64,000 bases of DNA from Viscum album (lineage: Eukaryota > Streptophyta > Magnoliopsida > Santalales > Viscaceae). The stretch lies in the NCBI GenBank assembly GCA_963277665.1, contig OY728128.1:1865654988-1865718987 (forward strand). Direction: 5' to 3'. The stretch's first letter is position 1, and each line of letters begins with the position of its first letter. The translations under genes and the position numbers were made by a program. The notes beneath the pieces are model-generated. The model saw only the letters and a program-made list of their open reading frames with translations, was not told the origin of the DNA and did no database searches. Shown in pieces: positions 37,161 to 50,288 of this stretch.

Positions 37161-37171
37161 TCCCCCTTTTT
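37161..37171 (-). promoter_or_regulatory. E5 polypurine tract
   Basis: The minus strand reads AAAAAGGGGGA directly before the 3' LTR. The AAAGGGGGA form is common in copia elements and recurs in E6 at 60798-60812. Confidence 0.75.
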
Positions 37172-37899
37172 GATAATTCAAAAATCAATATAATTTCAAA
37201 AAAAATTATCCTCCTTTTTGAAAAATGAAAAAAGTTAAAGAATTAAAAAAATATTACCTTTTTAAGAAACTTATGATAAAGAAAAGAAAATAGATTTAGT
37301 CTAACTTAAATAAGTTAAATATGTTTATAAAAACATTCTGAAGTATCCCTTTGTTTTTTATGAATAAAATAAGAGTTTAAAATTAAAATAATATATCTCC
37401 CTCTAGGAAAAATAATATCCAAATTATAGTTAAAACTAAAATTTCAGTAGGATGAAATGAAAAAACAATTTTGAAAACTACTGTAGAATATTTCAAGAAA
37501 TGTAAGATTAAAACATTAAATATAGCCTTAGTTCGGGCATTCTAATCAAATAATAAACAATGAATTAAAGGAAAAATAGTAAATTAAGAAGATATATAGT
37601 AAAAATAGAGAAATTTCCCACATAATATATGTTTTTTTCTTTCCCAAAACATTATTAGTTTCATAACAACATGTGGGAAGATTTTTAAATCTTATGTGTA
37701 AGAATTTTCAAAATTTCAACTTGTGTAAAACATAAAAATATTTAGGCAACAATGAAAACAAGTCATGATGTTCAAGGAATCAAAACTTTTAAATACAATG
37801 TATAAAATAGTAATAAATTTATAAAAAACATGATATTGAACAATATAATATAACATATTTACCATGAACATTATCCAAGAATCAAAATAGATTAAAGTG

Positions 37900-38500
37900 C
37901 ATGTTTGTAAAACTAATGAATTTTAAAAAAATAAAGTTAACAAGAATTAGATCTCTTAAGGTAGAATGATATTTGGCTTGAAGAATTATTTACTACCCAC
38001 AAATATATTTTACAAATAGATTCATATTAATTTTATATTTTAAACTTTCATCATGCCAAGTTCTTATTTTATTATTTCAAACATTTTTGAATCCAATGGT
38101 TTAGTAAATATATCATCACATTGATCATCAACTAGAATATATTCCAAATAAATATAACCTTTTTGAGTATAGTCTCTAAGAAAATGATATTTTTATTCTA
38201 TATAATTTATTCCATATTTATTTAAACTACATTATGAAATTGTAATAGTAGAATAAATATCACATAAAATAGATAACTTTTTAAAATGAACGACAAAATC
38301 TGTTATAGTTTCTTTAATGAAAAGGGATTGGGTACAATAACTTACAACAATAATGTATTCTTCTTTTGTAGTGGATAAAGAAATATAATTTTTTCATTAT
38401 AACTTATAGAAACTAAGATTTTACCTAGAAAACAACATGTTCTATTTATGATTTTTCTATATATTTTGAAACCACCAAAATTAGAATCTGTTTGACTCTT
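37900..38500 (-). pseudogene. E5 RNase H
   Basis: Readable in broken frames on the minus strand: ISLSTTKEEYI near 38370-38400, ETITDFVVHFKKLSILCDIY near 38270-38330, then HFLRDYTQKGYIYLEYI and DDIFTKPLDSKMFEI near 38060-38190. This is the C-terminal part of a copia pol. Several stops make it non-functional. 37172-37900 is AT-rich 3' untranslated sequence with nothing seen. Confidence 0.82.
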
Positions 38501-39889
38501 TAAATAAAAATTGGTTTTTCATAATAAAACTATCCATGTTTTAAGGAACCATTTTTATGTTTTTTTTACATTTTATATGTGAATTTATTTATAATTACTC
38601 TATAATATTACACAAATACAAACTAAAAACATTAGATCAATCTTAAAAGTGGTCAAATATGAAAATCTATAAATCATGCCACTATAAAGTTCATTATCCA
38701 TAGCTTTTACAGACATATCGACATCCAATTCACATCACGTACTAATGGGGTTATTTGATATTTTATTGGATCGAAGTAAAAATATTTTAAATTGTTCCTT
38801 TGTATACTAAGATTGATTTAGATATTTTTTATCATCTCTTTAATAAATTTGATGTCCAACGAAGAAATTTAAGTCTACCATAAGACTCATACCAATTTAA
38901 CTACTCATTAATAATTAAAATTAGTTACATTAAACATCATTTGAAGATATAAAAATAATATCATCCATATGTATTTTAAAAATAAAAATTTATTTATAAT
39001 TTTTCATTATTAACAAAGTTTTATCATCCTTTAATTTTGGAAAACCATATTGCAAAATAAAATTTTATAATATTTCACACCAAATTCATGGAGCTTGCAT
39101 AAGACCATATAATTATTTATAAATGTTTAAAACATGAATAAGATGTCTTTTATTTTCACTTCTAAGGGGATACCTAACATATACTTCATCAAAAATATAT
39201 TCAATTAAAAATGTTCTTTTAACATCCATTGGAAAAAATTTCAAATCTTGAAATGATGAAAAAGAAAATAATATTATTATAAAACTAATTTTAACGTCCA
39301 TTGTAAATAGTTTCAAACCTTCAAAAGAATCATAATAATATAATATTATTATAAAAAATGACTCAAAAATAGGGAAAATGTTTCTTCAAAATTTAAACCT
39401 TCTTATTGGAAATATCTTTGTGTGAATAGTATGGCCTTATTCTTAATAATATTTCTAGATTCATCAATCTTATTTATGAAAATAATTTTATTACTAATTT
39501 ATTGATAATATTTAGGTCAGTCAGTTAAATCTAAAACTTTATTTCTATAAAACAGATTTAACGATTATTACATATAAAAAATCTAGTATTAATAAATTAA
39601 ATCTTCATCAATAATTTTTAGTAACAAAATTAGAAATAAAAGAATGATAAGAACAAAAATTACTTAAATAATTTATGGATTGAATCCTTGAATTAACATT
39701 TCTAATCACATTGTCTAAAGGGTAATCTTTAAGAGTTTTCCCTGAATTTTCATGAGGTTTAATCCCCCTCAACATTTTCATATTATTTTGGGGTTTAATC
39801 TATCCAAAATTAAATTCTATAAATTCATCTTCAAGTTGGTCAAATCAATATTATTTTATTTTGAAATATTTGTATCAATTTTCACATGT
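38501..39889 (-). pseudogene. E5 reverse transcriptase
   Basis: Around 39210-39130 the frame reads MDVKRTFL, then EVYVRYP and YGLMQAP. The YxDD-type box at about 38955-38975 reads HMDDIIF: both Asp kept, Tyr-Val replaced. The MDVK motif occurs twice (near 39300 and 39230) because of a 72-bp tandem duplication. Stops and AT-rich drift are heavy, particularly 39370-39890. Confidence 0.82.
39221..39364. repeat. 72-bp tandem duplication inside the E5 RT
   Basis: aacatccattgg at 39221 and aacgtccattg at 39293 start two collinear units. Both continue with tttcaaa, then a purine-rich stretch, then aatattattataaaa. It doubles the MDVK motif in one open frame (39316-39113). Confidence 0.8.
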
Positions 39890-40760
39890 ATAGATTATTT
39901 TATCCCCATGGATCTTTTATTACAAACTCTTTATGCATTAGTAGAGTGTGAATACCATAAAGGATACCATTATAAAATTTTGAATAAAATTTATCTAATG
40001 AATCTATAGTGTTAAGATTATAAATTTTACAACTGAATACTATAAAATACCCAAATTTTGGGTTTCTACCATTCCAAATTTCACAAGTTATTTTATTTAA
40101 AATTGGTGTTAAAATAACTCTATCTTTAAAAAAAATATTTAATTGAATATTATTTAGAAACATATCTTGGAGTTTTTAACTCATTTAACATTGTTCTAGA
40201 CATTTCTTATAGTGTTGTGGTTTAACCTTTACATGACATAATTTTATCATGGTGCCCTAAGAGGTGAAATAATGAGAATACCCACTTTCTTCCCAAAATT
40301 TATCAAATTATTTGTTTATAAATTAAACTCCCAAATCACTTATAATGGAAAAAATGAAACACCTTTTTAATTTTGAATATTCTCACAATAAGAATTAAAT
40401 TATTAAATGGTTTTAGATTTATGATTTAGAAAGTAAACCCATGTAAATAGAATAAAATAACCAAAAATTACAAATACATATCATTTTATATTGAGAATTA
40501 TAGTTTATATAGTTTCAAATAAATCAATATGTAAGAGTTGTAAAGGCCTTGAAATGTGCACTTCCTTGATAGGGTTAAAAGACTGTTTGTGGTGTTTACC
40601 TTTCATACATGACCCATAAATGTAGTTCCTATCCATTTTTAAGTCTAGAATCTACAGAACCTTATGATTTTCAGAAAACATGTATAATAATAAAAATTTG
40701 GCATGGTTGGTTCTCTTATTCTATATGATGTTATCTAAGTAAATTATAATTAAACAATTA
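39890..40760 (-). pseudogene. E5 integrase
   Basis: The zinc-binding end near 40610-40570 reads CKACMKGKHHKQSF, then IKEVHISRPLQLLHIDLF near 40500-40560, so the first catalytic Asp survives. YVFVIFGYFILFTWVYFL follows near 40430-40480. The open frame 40163-39900 carries the tail (IWNGRNPKFGYFIVF, then NTIDSLDKFYSKFYNGI), diagnostic of copia integrase. The core between 40430 and 40163 is too decayed to place the other two acids. Confidence 0.85.
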
Positions 40761-43045
40761 AAATTCTAGTTAGTCAATTCACCAAAATTAATAGAATACA
40801 TATTATCAATTCTATTTGTATAAAATAAAAAAATCATCTTTGTAAACAATGAACATATAATTTTGAAATTTTAAATCTGTTATATCATACGATAAATGAT
40901 AAATACTTATCAAATTATTTTTTAATCCTTCAATATATATTAATTTTTAAATAATAATAGAATAAAAAATACAAAGCTCATTAAATCATTGAAAATCCCA
41001 TTAATCTTTCACAAAACATACCATTACATTCCTCAAATTTTTAGATTGATATAAATTTTATAGCATCACTGGTCTTGTGTTATATACACCCAAAATCAAT
41101 GTACCATGTTTCATTTCTCAATGTTTTCCAGTACATATCCTATACAGATAGATTTAAGGAAACTTTGGCACCGATGAAAAATTGGGTCCAATCAGGTTAG
41201 ATAAACTTTTATTAGATATTAAAACTTATTTTAGACACTAATTTATTTGTAATTTAGAAGGCAAAATTTTATAAATAAAGAATTTAATGTTTTTAATAGA
41301 TTTGGGAAATCTTAATGAGCACTAACTTTTAGAGTGTCCTTTCATTCAACATTAAAAAAAGTAAATGTTGAGACACTTTCCTTGGAAATTTTTACAAAAA
41401 ATGTGTTTTATATTTTATGTAATTGATTATTATGACCAAGAACAGTTTTAGTTTTACTTAATTTATTTAATCTTAACATTTTATCATAACATTACCTTCC
41501 ATAAAAAATTCTAGAAAGATCTGTTTTTAGTTATTCAATTTCCTTTCATAGATTGTCATTTTCATCCATAAAACAAATAAATTTTCATTTATTAAGCCTC
41601 ATAAAATTTAGAATGATAATCCTTTAATTCAACATTTTCCTTTTGAATAGATTCCAAATAAGATCATAATTTATCATTATTTTTAGAGGTAATGTTCCTA
41701 ATTTTTTAGTTTTCTTCAAGAGTGATCTTGTTTTTCTCAATAAGTTTCTTATACTTACTCCCAAGTTATTTGTGAATTTATCAAAATTTAGAAATATCGT
41801 TATAAAATATTTCTATTTAGTCATATAATCCCTCCATTTTATGCTTTTTAAAATTGGGATTTGAGGATTCATTTTCAAAGTCACTAATCAAATTCAAAGA
41901 ATACCTTAAGTACATATTTTTTATTTCTCTTTTAGAACCATATTCTTTACTCAAACCCATGTCTTTCAGATATCTCCATCCTGCAATAAGTGATATCCTT
42001 TATTTTTTTTCTTCTTCTTATTTTTCCATTATTTATTCAACACCATGCATTCAGGTTTAATGCTCCCTTTCCCCCTGCATTCGTAGAAAGTTACATCTAG
42101 AACATCATTAGTGATAATATTACCTTTTTGTTAGTTCTATGATCATCTATGAAATAATATCATTTAATCATTCTTGAATATCCCTTATTTATTTTGTAAG
42201 ATCCTATTGAATTCTGAGAAACCTCATCACTCTCATTTTCATGAAAATTAGAATCTAATGAGTAATAAGCTACACTCATTTTTAATTTCAAATGTACTCC
42301 TTTTGTTTTTTAGATTGTTCTTATTATTATATATTTTTTCAGTTATAACTAATAGTGTAATAAATACCAAAAATATTATCATTAATATATTAATTAAAAA
42401 TATTACTATCATCAATTGCTACTTTCTTATCATGCCATTTTTCGGTAGAGCTCTTAAAACTATTTAAAGTAAAATAGTATTATCTAAATCTTATTATAAT
42501 CAATTCATTCCAACTAAAATATTATTTAATCAATGAAATATTTAATTCATGGTTTCATTTTTACCCATATTAAAATATTGATATTTGTCCCTTAGCATAC
42601 CAATATTAGTTCTAGTTTGTTTATTTGAGCCATAATAAGTAGTTTGTATTACTCTCTACATATCATGTGTGATTTTATGTACTAAATTCTGACTGAATGT
42701 ATTTAGCCTAATATAATAGTAAAGTATTTTTGTGATTTTATAGTTACGTACACATTTAAAAGCCTCAACACCAGTGAAAATATTCAGAGTAGCCTGAGGA
42801 AGTTCGAAACTTTTTACCATGGCATTACAATTTTAAATATGTAGGTGTTTAATATATGCTTTCATCTAAACATTCCACTAACCATAGTCATTATTGTAAA
42901 AACATAGTGGTCTTTGTGGATCACAACCATCAATAGAAATTTTTCATACTATATTATATAAATCATTATCTTAGATAGTTAATTATAGGATAATAAAATT
43001 TAGTAACAAAGATAAAAAAATCTAATAATATTCACATGGTCCAAG
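40761..43045 (-). pseudogene. E5 gag with long coiled-coil-like region
   Basis: 42900-42400 aligns in broken frames with a copia gag core (MGKNETMN near 42550, LRALPKNG near 42440). A zinc knuckle remnant lies at about 42050-42095: FYECRGKGSIKPEC, with the first Cys and the His lost. 41960-41450 is a Lys/Glu/Asn-rich helical stretch, probably the coiled coil of a Sirevirus gag C-terminus. 41450-40761 is AT-rich with no clear motif and should hold protease. The plus-strand frames at 41854-42060 and 42258-42467 are shadows. Confidence 0.65.
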
Positions 43046-43058
43046 ACCTGATAACAAT
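43046..43058 (-). promoter_or_regulatory. E5 primer-binding site, initiator-Met type, decayed
   Basis: The minus strand reads TTGTTATCAGGTC next to the LTR end tgttagg at 43059. TATCAG is kept. Confidence 0.65.
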
Positions 43059-44065
43059 TGTTAGGTCCAATAGACAAGAAGGAAAAGTGGTCAAGAAGGG
43101 TGGGGTTGGGGGTGAATTGACCTCTTTAAAAATTTTAAATACTTATCATAGTTAATATTGACGAGAAACATAAAAAAAATATCAACACAAGTATTTTTAT
43201 ATTAGTTCAAGTCAATGAGATCCTACACCTACTCTTCACACTCTCAAAAGGAGAGTATAACACCCACTAAATAGTGACCTGATTTTTAAATGCAATCACA
43301 AAATTTTACAACTACCTTTTAAACCCTATAGGCACAACCTAAATCCTATATTTTGGGAACCTAGAGGGATAACCCCAAATTTTCCTTCTGAAGTGGAGGA
43401 TGGACCTACCATTCCTTTATCTAGACCAAGGCACAATCAAATCCAATTCTTTGTATCATACCAAGGCACAACCAGATGCACATTTTGTATGGGGTAATAT
43501 TACCTAGACAATAAGGTCCTGCTCTTGAATGAACAATAATATACTACAGTTTACACACATAGAGTTTACTTAAAAAATTATAACACCAAATAAACTAGAT
43601 GAACCGTGAAATATCGAGTGTCAAGGAAACAATGTTCACTTCGTCATCACATGATCTAAACAAATAATTTATCCTTCCTAGCTAATTATTTCAGAAGTTA
43701 TCATATAATATAAAATTCATGTATCCAAAAAAGTTCTATATTATCTATTATTAAAACATATATTATAGGATTGGTTCTTTTTAACTCTATATATTGAGTT
43801 CCTTTATACAGAACAACTATAAAAAATTATATGTACATGAAAAACTGTTGCAAATTATATTTTCCTATCAAGCTACACATTATCTATGAAAGATAATGAA
43901 CTACTTAAATGTTGTATGTTTCCTTGATAAATTATAATATTAAAAATAGTTTTACAATAAAACACTTCAAAACATTTAATACAATAGTAAATATTCCATA
44001 ACAATCCATACTAAAGTTTTCAGAATACTCCCATATTACATACGAGGGAAAATTATTATATTCCA
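43059..44065 (-). mobile_element. E5 5' LTR, inner part
   Basis: tgttaggtcc at 43059 through ttcca at 44065, where a solo LTR interrupts it. Collinear with 35049 to about 36045 of the 3' LTR. Confidence 0.82.
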
Positions 44066-45910
44066 TGTAACACCTTAATATTTTATAATATATCTATATT
44101 AAAGTAAATTTATTTTCCTTGATAGATTTAATTATATGTAACACCAAGTTTAAATGATCACTGATATACTATTAAAATATCATTATTTAAATATGTTCAT
44201 TTTAATCTACCTATTAAAATTTGTGGTATGAATAGGAATAACAACATTATAAAAATATGTATAAAGGTTTTATATAATTAAAATAAATTTATTAATTTAT
44301 ATTAAATGAGAACTCATTCTTTTGTAAAGTCATTTTTGGTTTAAAAAATTTTTTTCTCTAAAAATGAGTTTTATGGCTTTTTGTACTTGAATATTATAAT
44401 TAATTTATAACTCTGTTAAAAATTTAATTTTATAAAATTGCTATAAATTTTAGATTCAGAACCTAAAAATTAACTTTGGGTGAATTATTATGTTACATTA
44501 TATTTTTAGATAAATATAACATATTCAGGATGTTTTGAAGGGTTTATATTCTAATTCCATATCTATATTGATGAATTTTAGGTCAAAGTAATTAAATATC
44601 CACAAAAATGATATTTCTGATATAATATAATAAAAAAATATGTTATTAAATTATTTAAATTTAATAATAATCCTATATTAGAAATATTGAATGATATATG
44701 ATTAAAAATATTTACCATGTTCCATTTATGGGTTACTTGTGTTTTTATGGTCACATTCTTGACCCTTAAAGAGTAAAAAACTTTGACACTGGTAATTTTC
44801 AAAAGGGTCAATATGGGTTAAAAGTAAATTATAAGGGCTAAAAAATAACCTAAAATTATCCAAATTATATCAGATGAGATTATTTTAACTTAACCTCATC
44901 TTATTTTATAAATATTATAATTTTGTGTCACTTTATTTTAAAAATTAATAAAAATTAATTTATTACTTTAAATAACTCATAGAGTGCCCCTCATAAAAGG
45001 TCACCACTTATCCTCTCATTCTCACACATTTTGAGCCTTATATATCAAAACTTATATACTAAAATACCTTTAATGTTTTCTTAACCACATCATAGATCAT
45101 ACGGTCCCCAAAATGTAGGATTAAGGTGTAATCTAATAATGATTTCTCAACGAAGAGGTATAACTCTTAATCGAGCGTTTCCAATTTTATTTCTTCTTTC
45201 ACATTGTCTCAATCCTTGAAGTCAATTATAAAATAATTAATTGAGTATATTAAATATTTTTAAATGTTATTATGATAATTTAACACATATTATCTACCTT
45301 CTTTACATCATATAAGAAAATAAATCATCGCTAGTGTGTACGTGTGAACTACCATCTTCAAGAAGTGATGTTATTCATTTTTCCTCACCAATTATCATTT
45401 ATGATTATGATAATATAATTAATAAATATATATTATATTTATTATATTATTAAGTTTCTATAAATTTGAAATTTTTTATTTACATTTCTTTCGTTCTGTT
45501 TGTAGAAAATTAAAAACAATGTTTATGCATACGTACGTCCTACCATGTCCATGAATGGTGTAATTCATTTTTATATCTCTATTTTTTATGGATGAATCTA
45601 TATCTATATATATAATGAATATATATGATATTTATACCATGAATAAAAATTTTTAGATGATGGGACCATAATCAAGATGAAATGATTGAAACTACAAAAT
45701 CTAAGAATACATGAAAAATGATGAATTTAACACTTAAAATAATGATAATAATAAAATATTATTAACAAAATGATGAAAAAAGGTTATAAATGGATCATAT
45801 ATGATATTATAGTTATGAATATGGTTATATTATTTACGTATAATAAATCAAAATTTATTATACAAGAGGGTAAAATCACTTATGAGTCAAGTCGAACTTG
45901 TGGTAAGAGA

Positions 45911-46330
45911 ATTATTAACTCAATTTCCATTCATTGGGTTATATAATTTCTTCATAGACAATGTTATTCCATGATTATGTGTGAAATAACCTATGATATT
46001 ATTATGTTGTATTTTCTCTTATTTTGTGTGGATTTAAATCTTTTATACATAATAAAAATATTTATTAATTCTCACTTCAATGATATGATCATCAAATGAT
46101 ATTTTATAAATTAATTTCCATTCATTTGGTTATATCACATCTTCATTGACATGTTATGACATTATTATGTGTTAAATGACCTGTGAATTTATTATATTTT
46201 ATTTACAATAATTTGTTTTGGATTTTAGTTTGATACATATAATCACTTCATTGATTAATTCCCACTTCAATAATACAATCTTTGTAAGGTATTTCATCTC
46301 AATTTCCACTCTATTGAGACATATTTGGTA
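45911..46330. repeat. About 190-bp tandem repeat, 2.2 copies
   Basis: caatttccattcattgggtt (45921), taatttccattcatttggtt (46112) and caatttccactctattgaga (46300) start successive units. Between them atgtgtgaaataacctatga and atgtgttaaatgacctgtga correspond. The other LTR copies lack it here. Confidence 0.8.
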
Positions 46331-46389
46331 TTATGAATAGATTTTATTTTATTCAGTGAATGTAATAAACCTTTATAAATTTATCATCT

Positions 46390-47540
46390 GAGAAGATATA
46401 GCCTCTAAGGAGATCTCATTCAGTCCTAGTGTTTGTGCCACCCTTCCCTCCTTCTCAAACCTATGGTTTCCCCTACCCCACGGTTCCCTCCAGCTTGGTA
46501 TCCCGCTTTGTGTCTCTACCGACCTTCGTCTCACCTCAGATCAAACTCCTATATGCTTTTCCCCCTCTGACTTCTTTCTATAAAAGCTATGAAGTCAAAT
46601 TTTTCATATTGTACATATATGGGGGGATGGTTTGGGTTTGAATATCAATTTCAGATCTAGGGTTATTCTGAGATCGGCGGCGTCGGGTCTTATTCCCACT
46701 GGACCAAAGGTATCCCCTATCCTAATGCCACCATAGATGGTCGATGTGGCAGTCTCTGATTTGGTTTGGATCCTCACAATGGATTGGTGTTACCACTTCA
46801 GGTGTATCCTGATGTGAAGATTTACGGTCTGGAGTCATGATTTTTCTTTGATCTCATCTGCTTTTGAGTGGATGTCGTAGTAGTTTATGGTGGGTTTTCT
46901 CTTTTTGAAGTGGGCTTGTTATGGTGCAGGTATTTTTTTTATTGGAGTCTAATTGTGTAAGGGTCATAATTTACAACCTGGTCCTGTACATAGACATAGG
47001 AAGATGTCACATGAATGGTCGATGCCAGCTGTGCTTCTTCTCCTCACCGAATCACATCACAATTCCCTGCTTGTTTGTTCTCGGATGCCTATGTTGCCTT
47101 TTCTGTGCCTGATGACCCTAATTATTGTTTCCACTACTATTTATTTTCACTTCCTCATGTACGAACCCATACTGGTTAGGAGAGATTAATTCTATGATGT
47201 TTTAGATTGTGTTTGTTGCTTTATTGTAGGTGGATCTGTTGGGGTACTCTATTGGCTTTATGGTATCTTCATAATGGATTGATGGTCCTCTGAATCTTCA
47301 TCTAGTATCTCTGTCAATAAATCCCTTTCCACTGGACATCCTCCTTTAATGGTTCTTGTGATTATTCACCCACTTCATCTATTAATGTGTTTTGGATTTG
47401 TTCTGACTCGTGTCTGAAATGGTGGATCCCCTTGGGAATGTTTCCTTACATGTGGTTCTTTTTGTTTTGGTTCATAGTTAACCTCAAAGTGATTCTAGTT
47501 TGGTTCTCACCCAACCATAAAATAAAGTAATTTATTTGAA
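46390..47540. other. Unassigned GC-richer segment, possibly a captured gene fragment
   Basis: Base composition changes sharply to a C/T-rich then mixed block inside the AT-rich solo LTR. It has cttccctccttctc-type pyrimidine text (46440-46480), tataaaagc at 46579, a GC-rich gatcggcggcgtcggg (46672), and an intron-like pair: tgcaggtattttt near 46924 and tttattgtaggtgg near 47222. Frames of 63-78 codons (46429-46641, 46921-47189) show no domain. It could be a host gene fragment carried by a transposon, or the 5' end of a LINE. No terminal repeats or target duplication were found. Confidence 0.4.
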
Positions 47541-49202
47541 AATATAAAAAATATTTGGTTTGTGTGTGATAGAACGACCCCATTGACGTATTTAACATGA
47601 ATATATTAGAAGTATTTATTATTAATGATCCAATTTGTTTTTATACTTTCAAGGGGTTTCAATTTAAAAAGTAACAAGGAGGTAAGGATTTATTTTCACA
47701 ATATTATTCTTGGGATTGACTTTATTTTAATTGAATTATTATTATAATATAACCTTTATAATCATTATCTATTTTATTATCCTTTGATTATTTTAGAATT
47801 TTCTTTGTTTTATTCCAAATTTTCATTTATTTGGAACTGTAATTGATCAAATAAATGTTAAAAAAATATGATCTTATTTATCATTTTGATCGTGTATATT
47901 TTTCATCCCAATCCTTTTTTTCAATTTTTTTAGAAATGTCCTTTTTATTTAATCAAATGTTTTATTATGGTCATTTTAGGTTATCTTTTAATTTTTATAA
48001 GGTTTTAAATAAATCTTTCTAATGTTTTCCAAAATATTCATTTTCAATTTTTTTTATAAAAAGTTAAAAGGAATGTTTTCTTTTTAACATATACGACGTT
48101 AACAAACATTACTACTACCATAATAGTTTTATAGTATTTAAATTATATAAACTTTCTCATTGGTTTTGAAAATAAAAAACTTTAATAAAAATTATTTAAA
48201 TGATTCTCTTCTATTTTATTTTTATACTCTAAAATACATTAATTTTTTATAGACATATATTTTTAAAAAATTTATGGTCATATTATATCTCTACTAATTT
48301 TTGGTCATTAGTTTTCTTTTGAAATAATCACTTTATTATGATAATATTTCATTGGAAATTACATTTTTCTTAAATATTCCTATTCTTTGTATCATAGATA
48401 TAATTATTTCCTAAACCAGATACCATTAGAACATAAGTTTTTTTTATAATGAAAGTTATTTTATTAACATGGGAAATATTGATATTCTATATCCTTTATC
48501 TAAAATAGATATTTGATAATCCATATTTTTTATGAATGAAATTGATCATTAAACATATGAGTATTGAATTGGACATGTAGTCTTGGGTGCATCCTAGAAT
48601 AATAAATCCCCTTGATGTATCAACAGGACTCAGAAGAGAAATCGGTTGTCTAACCTTATTAAATGAGTTTTTAGTGTAAAGATACCCATATTTTAGGTTG
48701 TCTTGGACCAAGTACATGATAGTAAATATATCATGATTTCTGAGATCATGACATAGAATATTATTCATTTCCTTTATAAAAAATTCAGTTATAATTATCC
48801 ATGGGATTAATTCATTTATACTATGAATGGATACATTCATTCACAATTTATTGATTAAATTCCACGTTTCTTCTATTATCTACCTTTACATATTGATCAT
48901 GGTTTATTTACTCATAATAGTCTCAATTTTACATAAACCATACTAAAAATGTGAGATCACACTTTATTTTTTTCCTTTCCAATAGATATGAAGAGGGAAT
49001 CTTTGAATGGGTTCAACTATGCTAAATGTTTACTTTAATTATTTTCATATTTTATTTCCAACGTTAAAATATTAAGAGTGTATGTATCTAGTTTACAAAA
49101 AATACTAAAGTATTTATTCCTTTGGGATGTGATCACTTGAATCTAATTCGAATATAATAAATAAGACACTGACTCCAGGCAATTGGAGTTTTTGTTTTTA
49201 TA

Positions 49203-50288
49203 TTTCAAACAATTCCAATTTGAAACTATCAAGATCCCAAGAACAAGGTGTGAATATTAAACTTGATTTATCCCATGTGATTAATTATTTAAATATATAT
49301 AACCTGTCTTTAAATTATTTTTCACAGGAAAATATAATTAATTTTTATTAATGGAACAATTAAATAAAGGAAAATAAAAAATACAAGTAGTATGTAAATT
49401 GATATATCAAAAGATAGCAAAAACGTGGTGTATTTCAAACATCCGAAAAACAAAATCTGAAGTATGTGTAGGAATTAATTTTTTATAAGTATAATTCCAC
49501 ATAAGAATAAATGTGCATAAATATTATATTTTTATTATGTTTAGACATGATTTTTAGGAATTATCATCATAGTGCTCTTTGTAAATATGAGTATGTGTAG
49601 GAATCATTTTATGTCCTTTGTAAACATCATCTTTTATTTTTTTTAAACATTATACTATATTGAATAATTATCCTATTTTATTTCATAAGAATCATTTTAG
49701 GCTATGTAAATATCATCTTATATTTTATAATAATAATTCTGTGTTGTGTTAACATCATTCTATGTCTTGCATAAACATCATTATATGTCCTACAATGTAA
49801 GCATCATTCTATTCACCATTTTCACCAGTCTATTCACCATAAGATTAATTATATACACCATAAGCATCATTATATACACCATAAGCATGAGACAACAAGT
49901 CCATAAGGATCCTAAATGTCTTTAAGGATCTTATAGTACCGATTTAGATGGATATGTAAGGTTTTATAAAACCATAAATATTAATCCTAAAACAATAAGA
50001 ATAATTTATGTAATAAATAATGCTATGATAAATTTTTAGTGTATGACTTATGACACTAATCATATTAAAAAGGATATTTCCCTAAAATAATATTATAATA
50101 CACATAATGTACATGAATAAAAAATCAATATATAATATCAACAATAACATTTTATTTTATAAGAAGTGAATGATTAACCACATTTCTTTACTAATGTTAG
50201 AGGGAATAAAACTATAATTTTAAAATTAAAAAATAATTAAAATAAATAATAGGTATATATGTAATTAATAAGAAAATAATTCAATGTA
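49203..50288 (-). mobile_element. E5 5' LTR, outer part
   Basis: Resumes at tttcaaac (49203) and runs collinear with 36045-37160: ttgatatatcaaaagata at 49400, gaagtatgtgtagg at 49459, the minisatellite at 49600-49890, gttagagggaataaaac at 50188. It ends opposite 37160. The 5' start reads TACATTGAAT, with TG mutated. Confidence 0.8.

Larger units (their letters stand above)
44066..49202 (+). mobile_element. Solo LTR of the E2/E3 family, old, with its own insertions
   Basis: TGTAACACC at 44066 and a decayed end after gacactgactccagg (about 49167) near 49202. Flanks ttcca (44061-44065) and tttca (49203-49207) form a 5-bp duplication with one mismatch. Matches to E3 LTRs: CpG-rich boxes at 45325-45375 and 45525-45560, ttaacatatacgacg at 48087, gaattggacatg at 48566, gtatgtatctagt at 49081. 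It contains a tandem repeat (45911-46330) and a foreign segment (46390-47540); without them it is about 3.6 kb. The 114-codon frame at 48496-48840 is chance. Confidence 0.75.
35049..50288 (-). mobile_element. E5: Ty1/copia Sirevirus-like element
   Basis: Two collinear LTRs bracket a 5898-bp interior read leftwards as primer site (43046-43058), gag, integrase, RT, RNase H, polypurine tract (37161-37171). Integrase before RT is the copia order. The integrase tail, the long coiled-coil gag C-terminus and the LTR ends (gggggtgaattgac near 43115) suggest Sirevirus/Maximus, an inference. The 5' LTR carries a nested solo LTR. Target duplication is not convincing (ttccg at 35044-35048, ttgga at 50289-50293). 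Frames are full of stops. Confidence 0.85.

Noticed and set aside
48496..48840. A 114-codon minus-strand gene, the longest frame of its region
   Set aside because: It lies within LTR sequence collinear with the E3 LTR (counterpart near 22680-22760) and has no domain or codon pattern.
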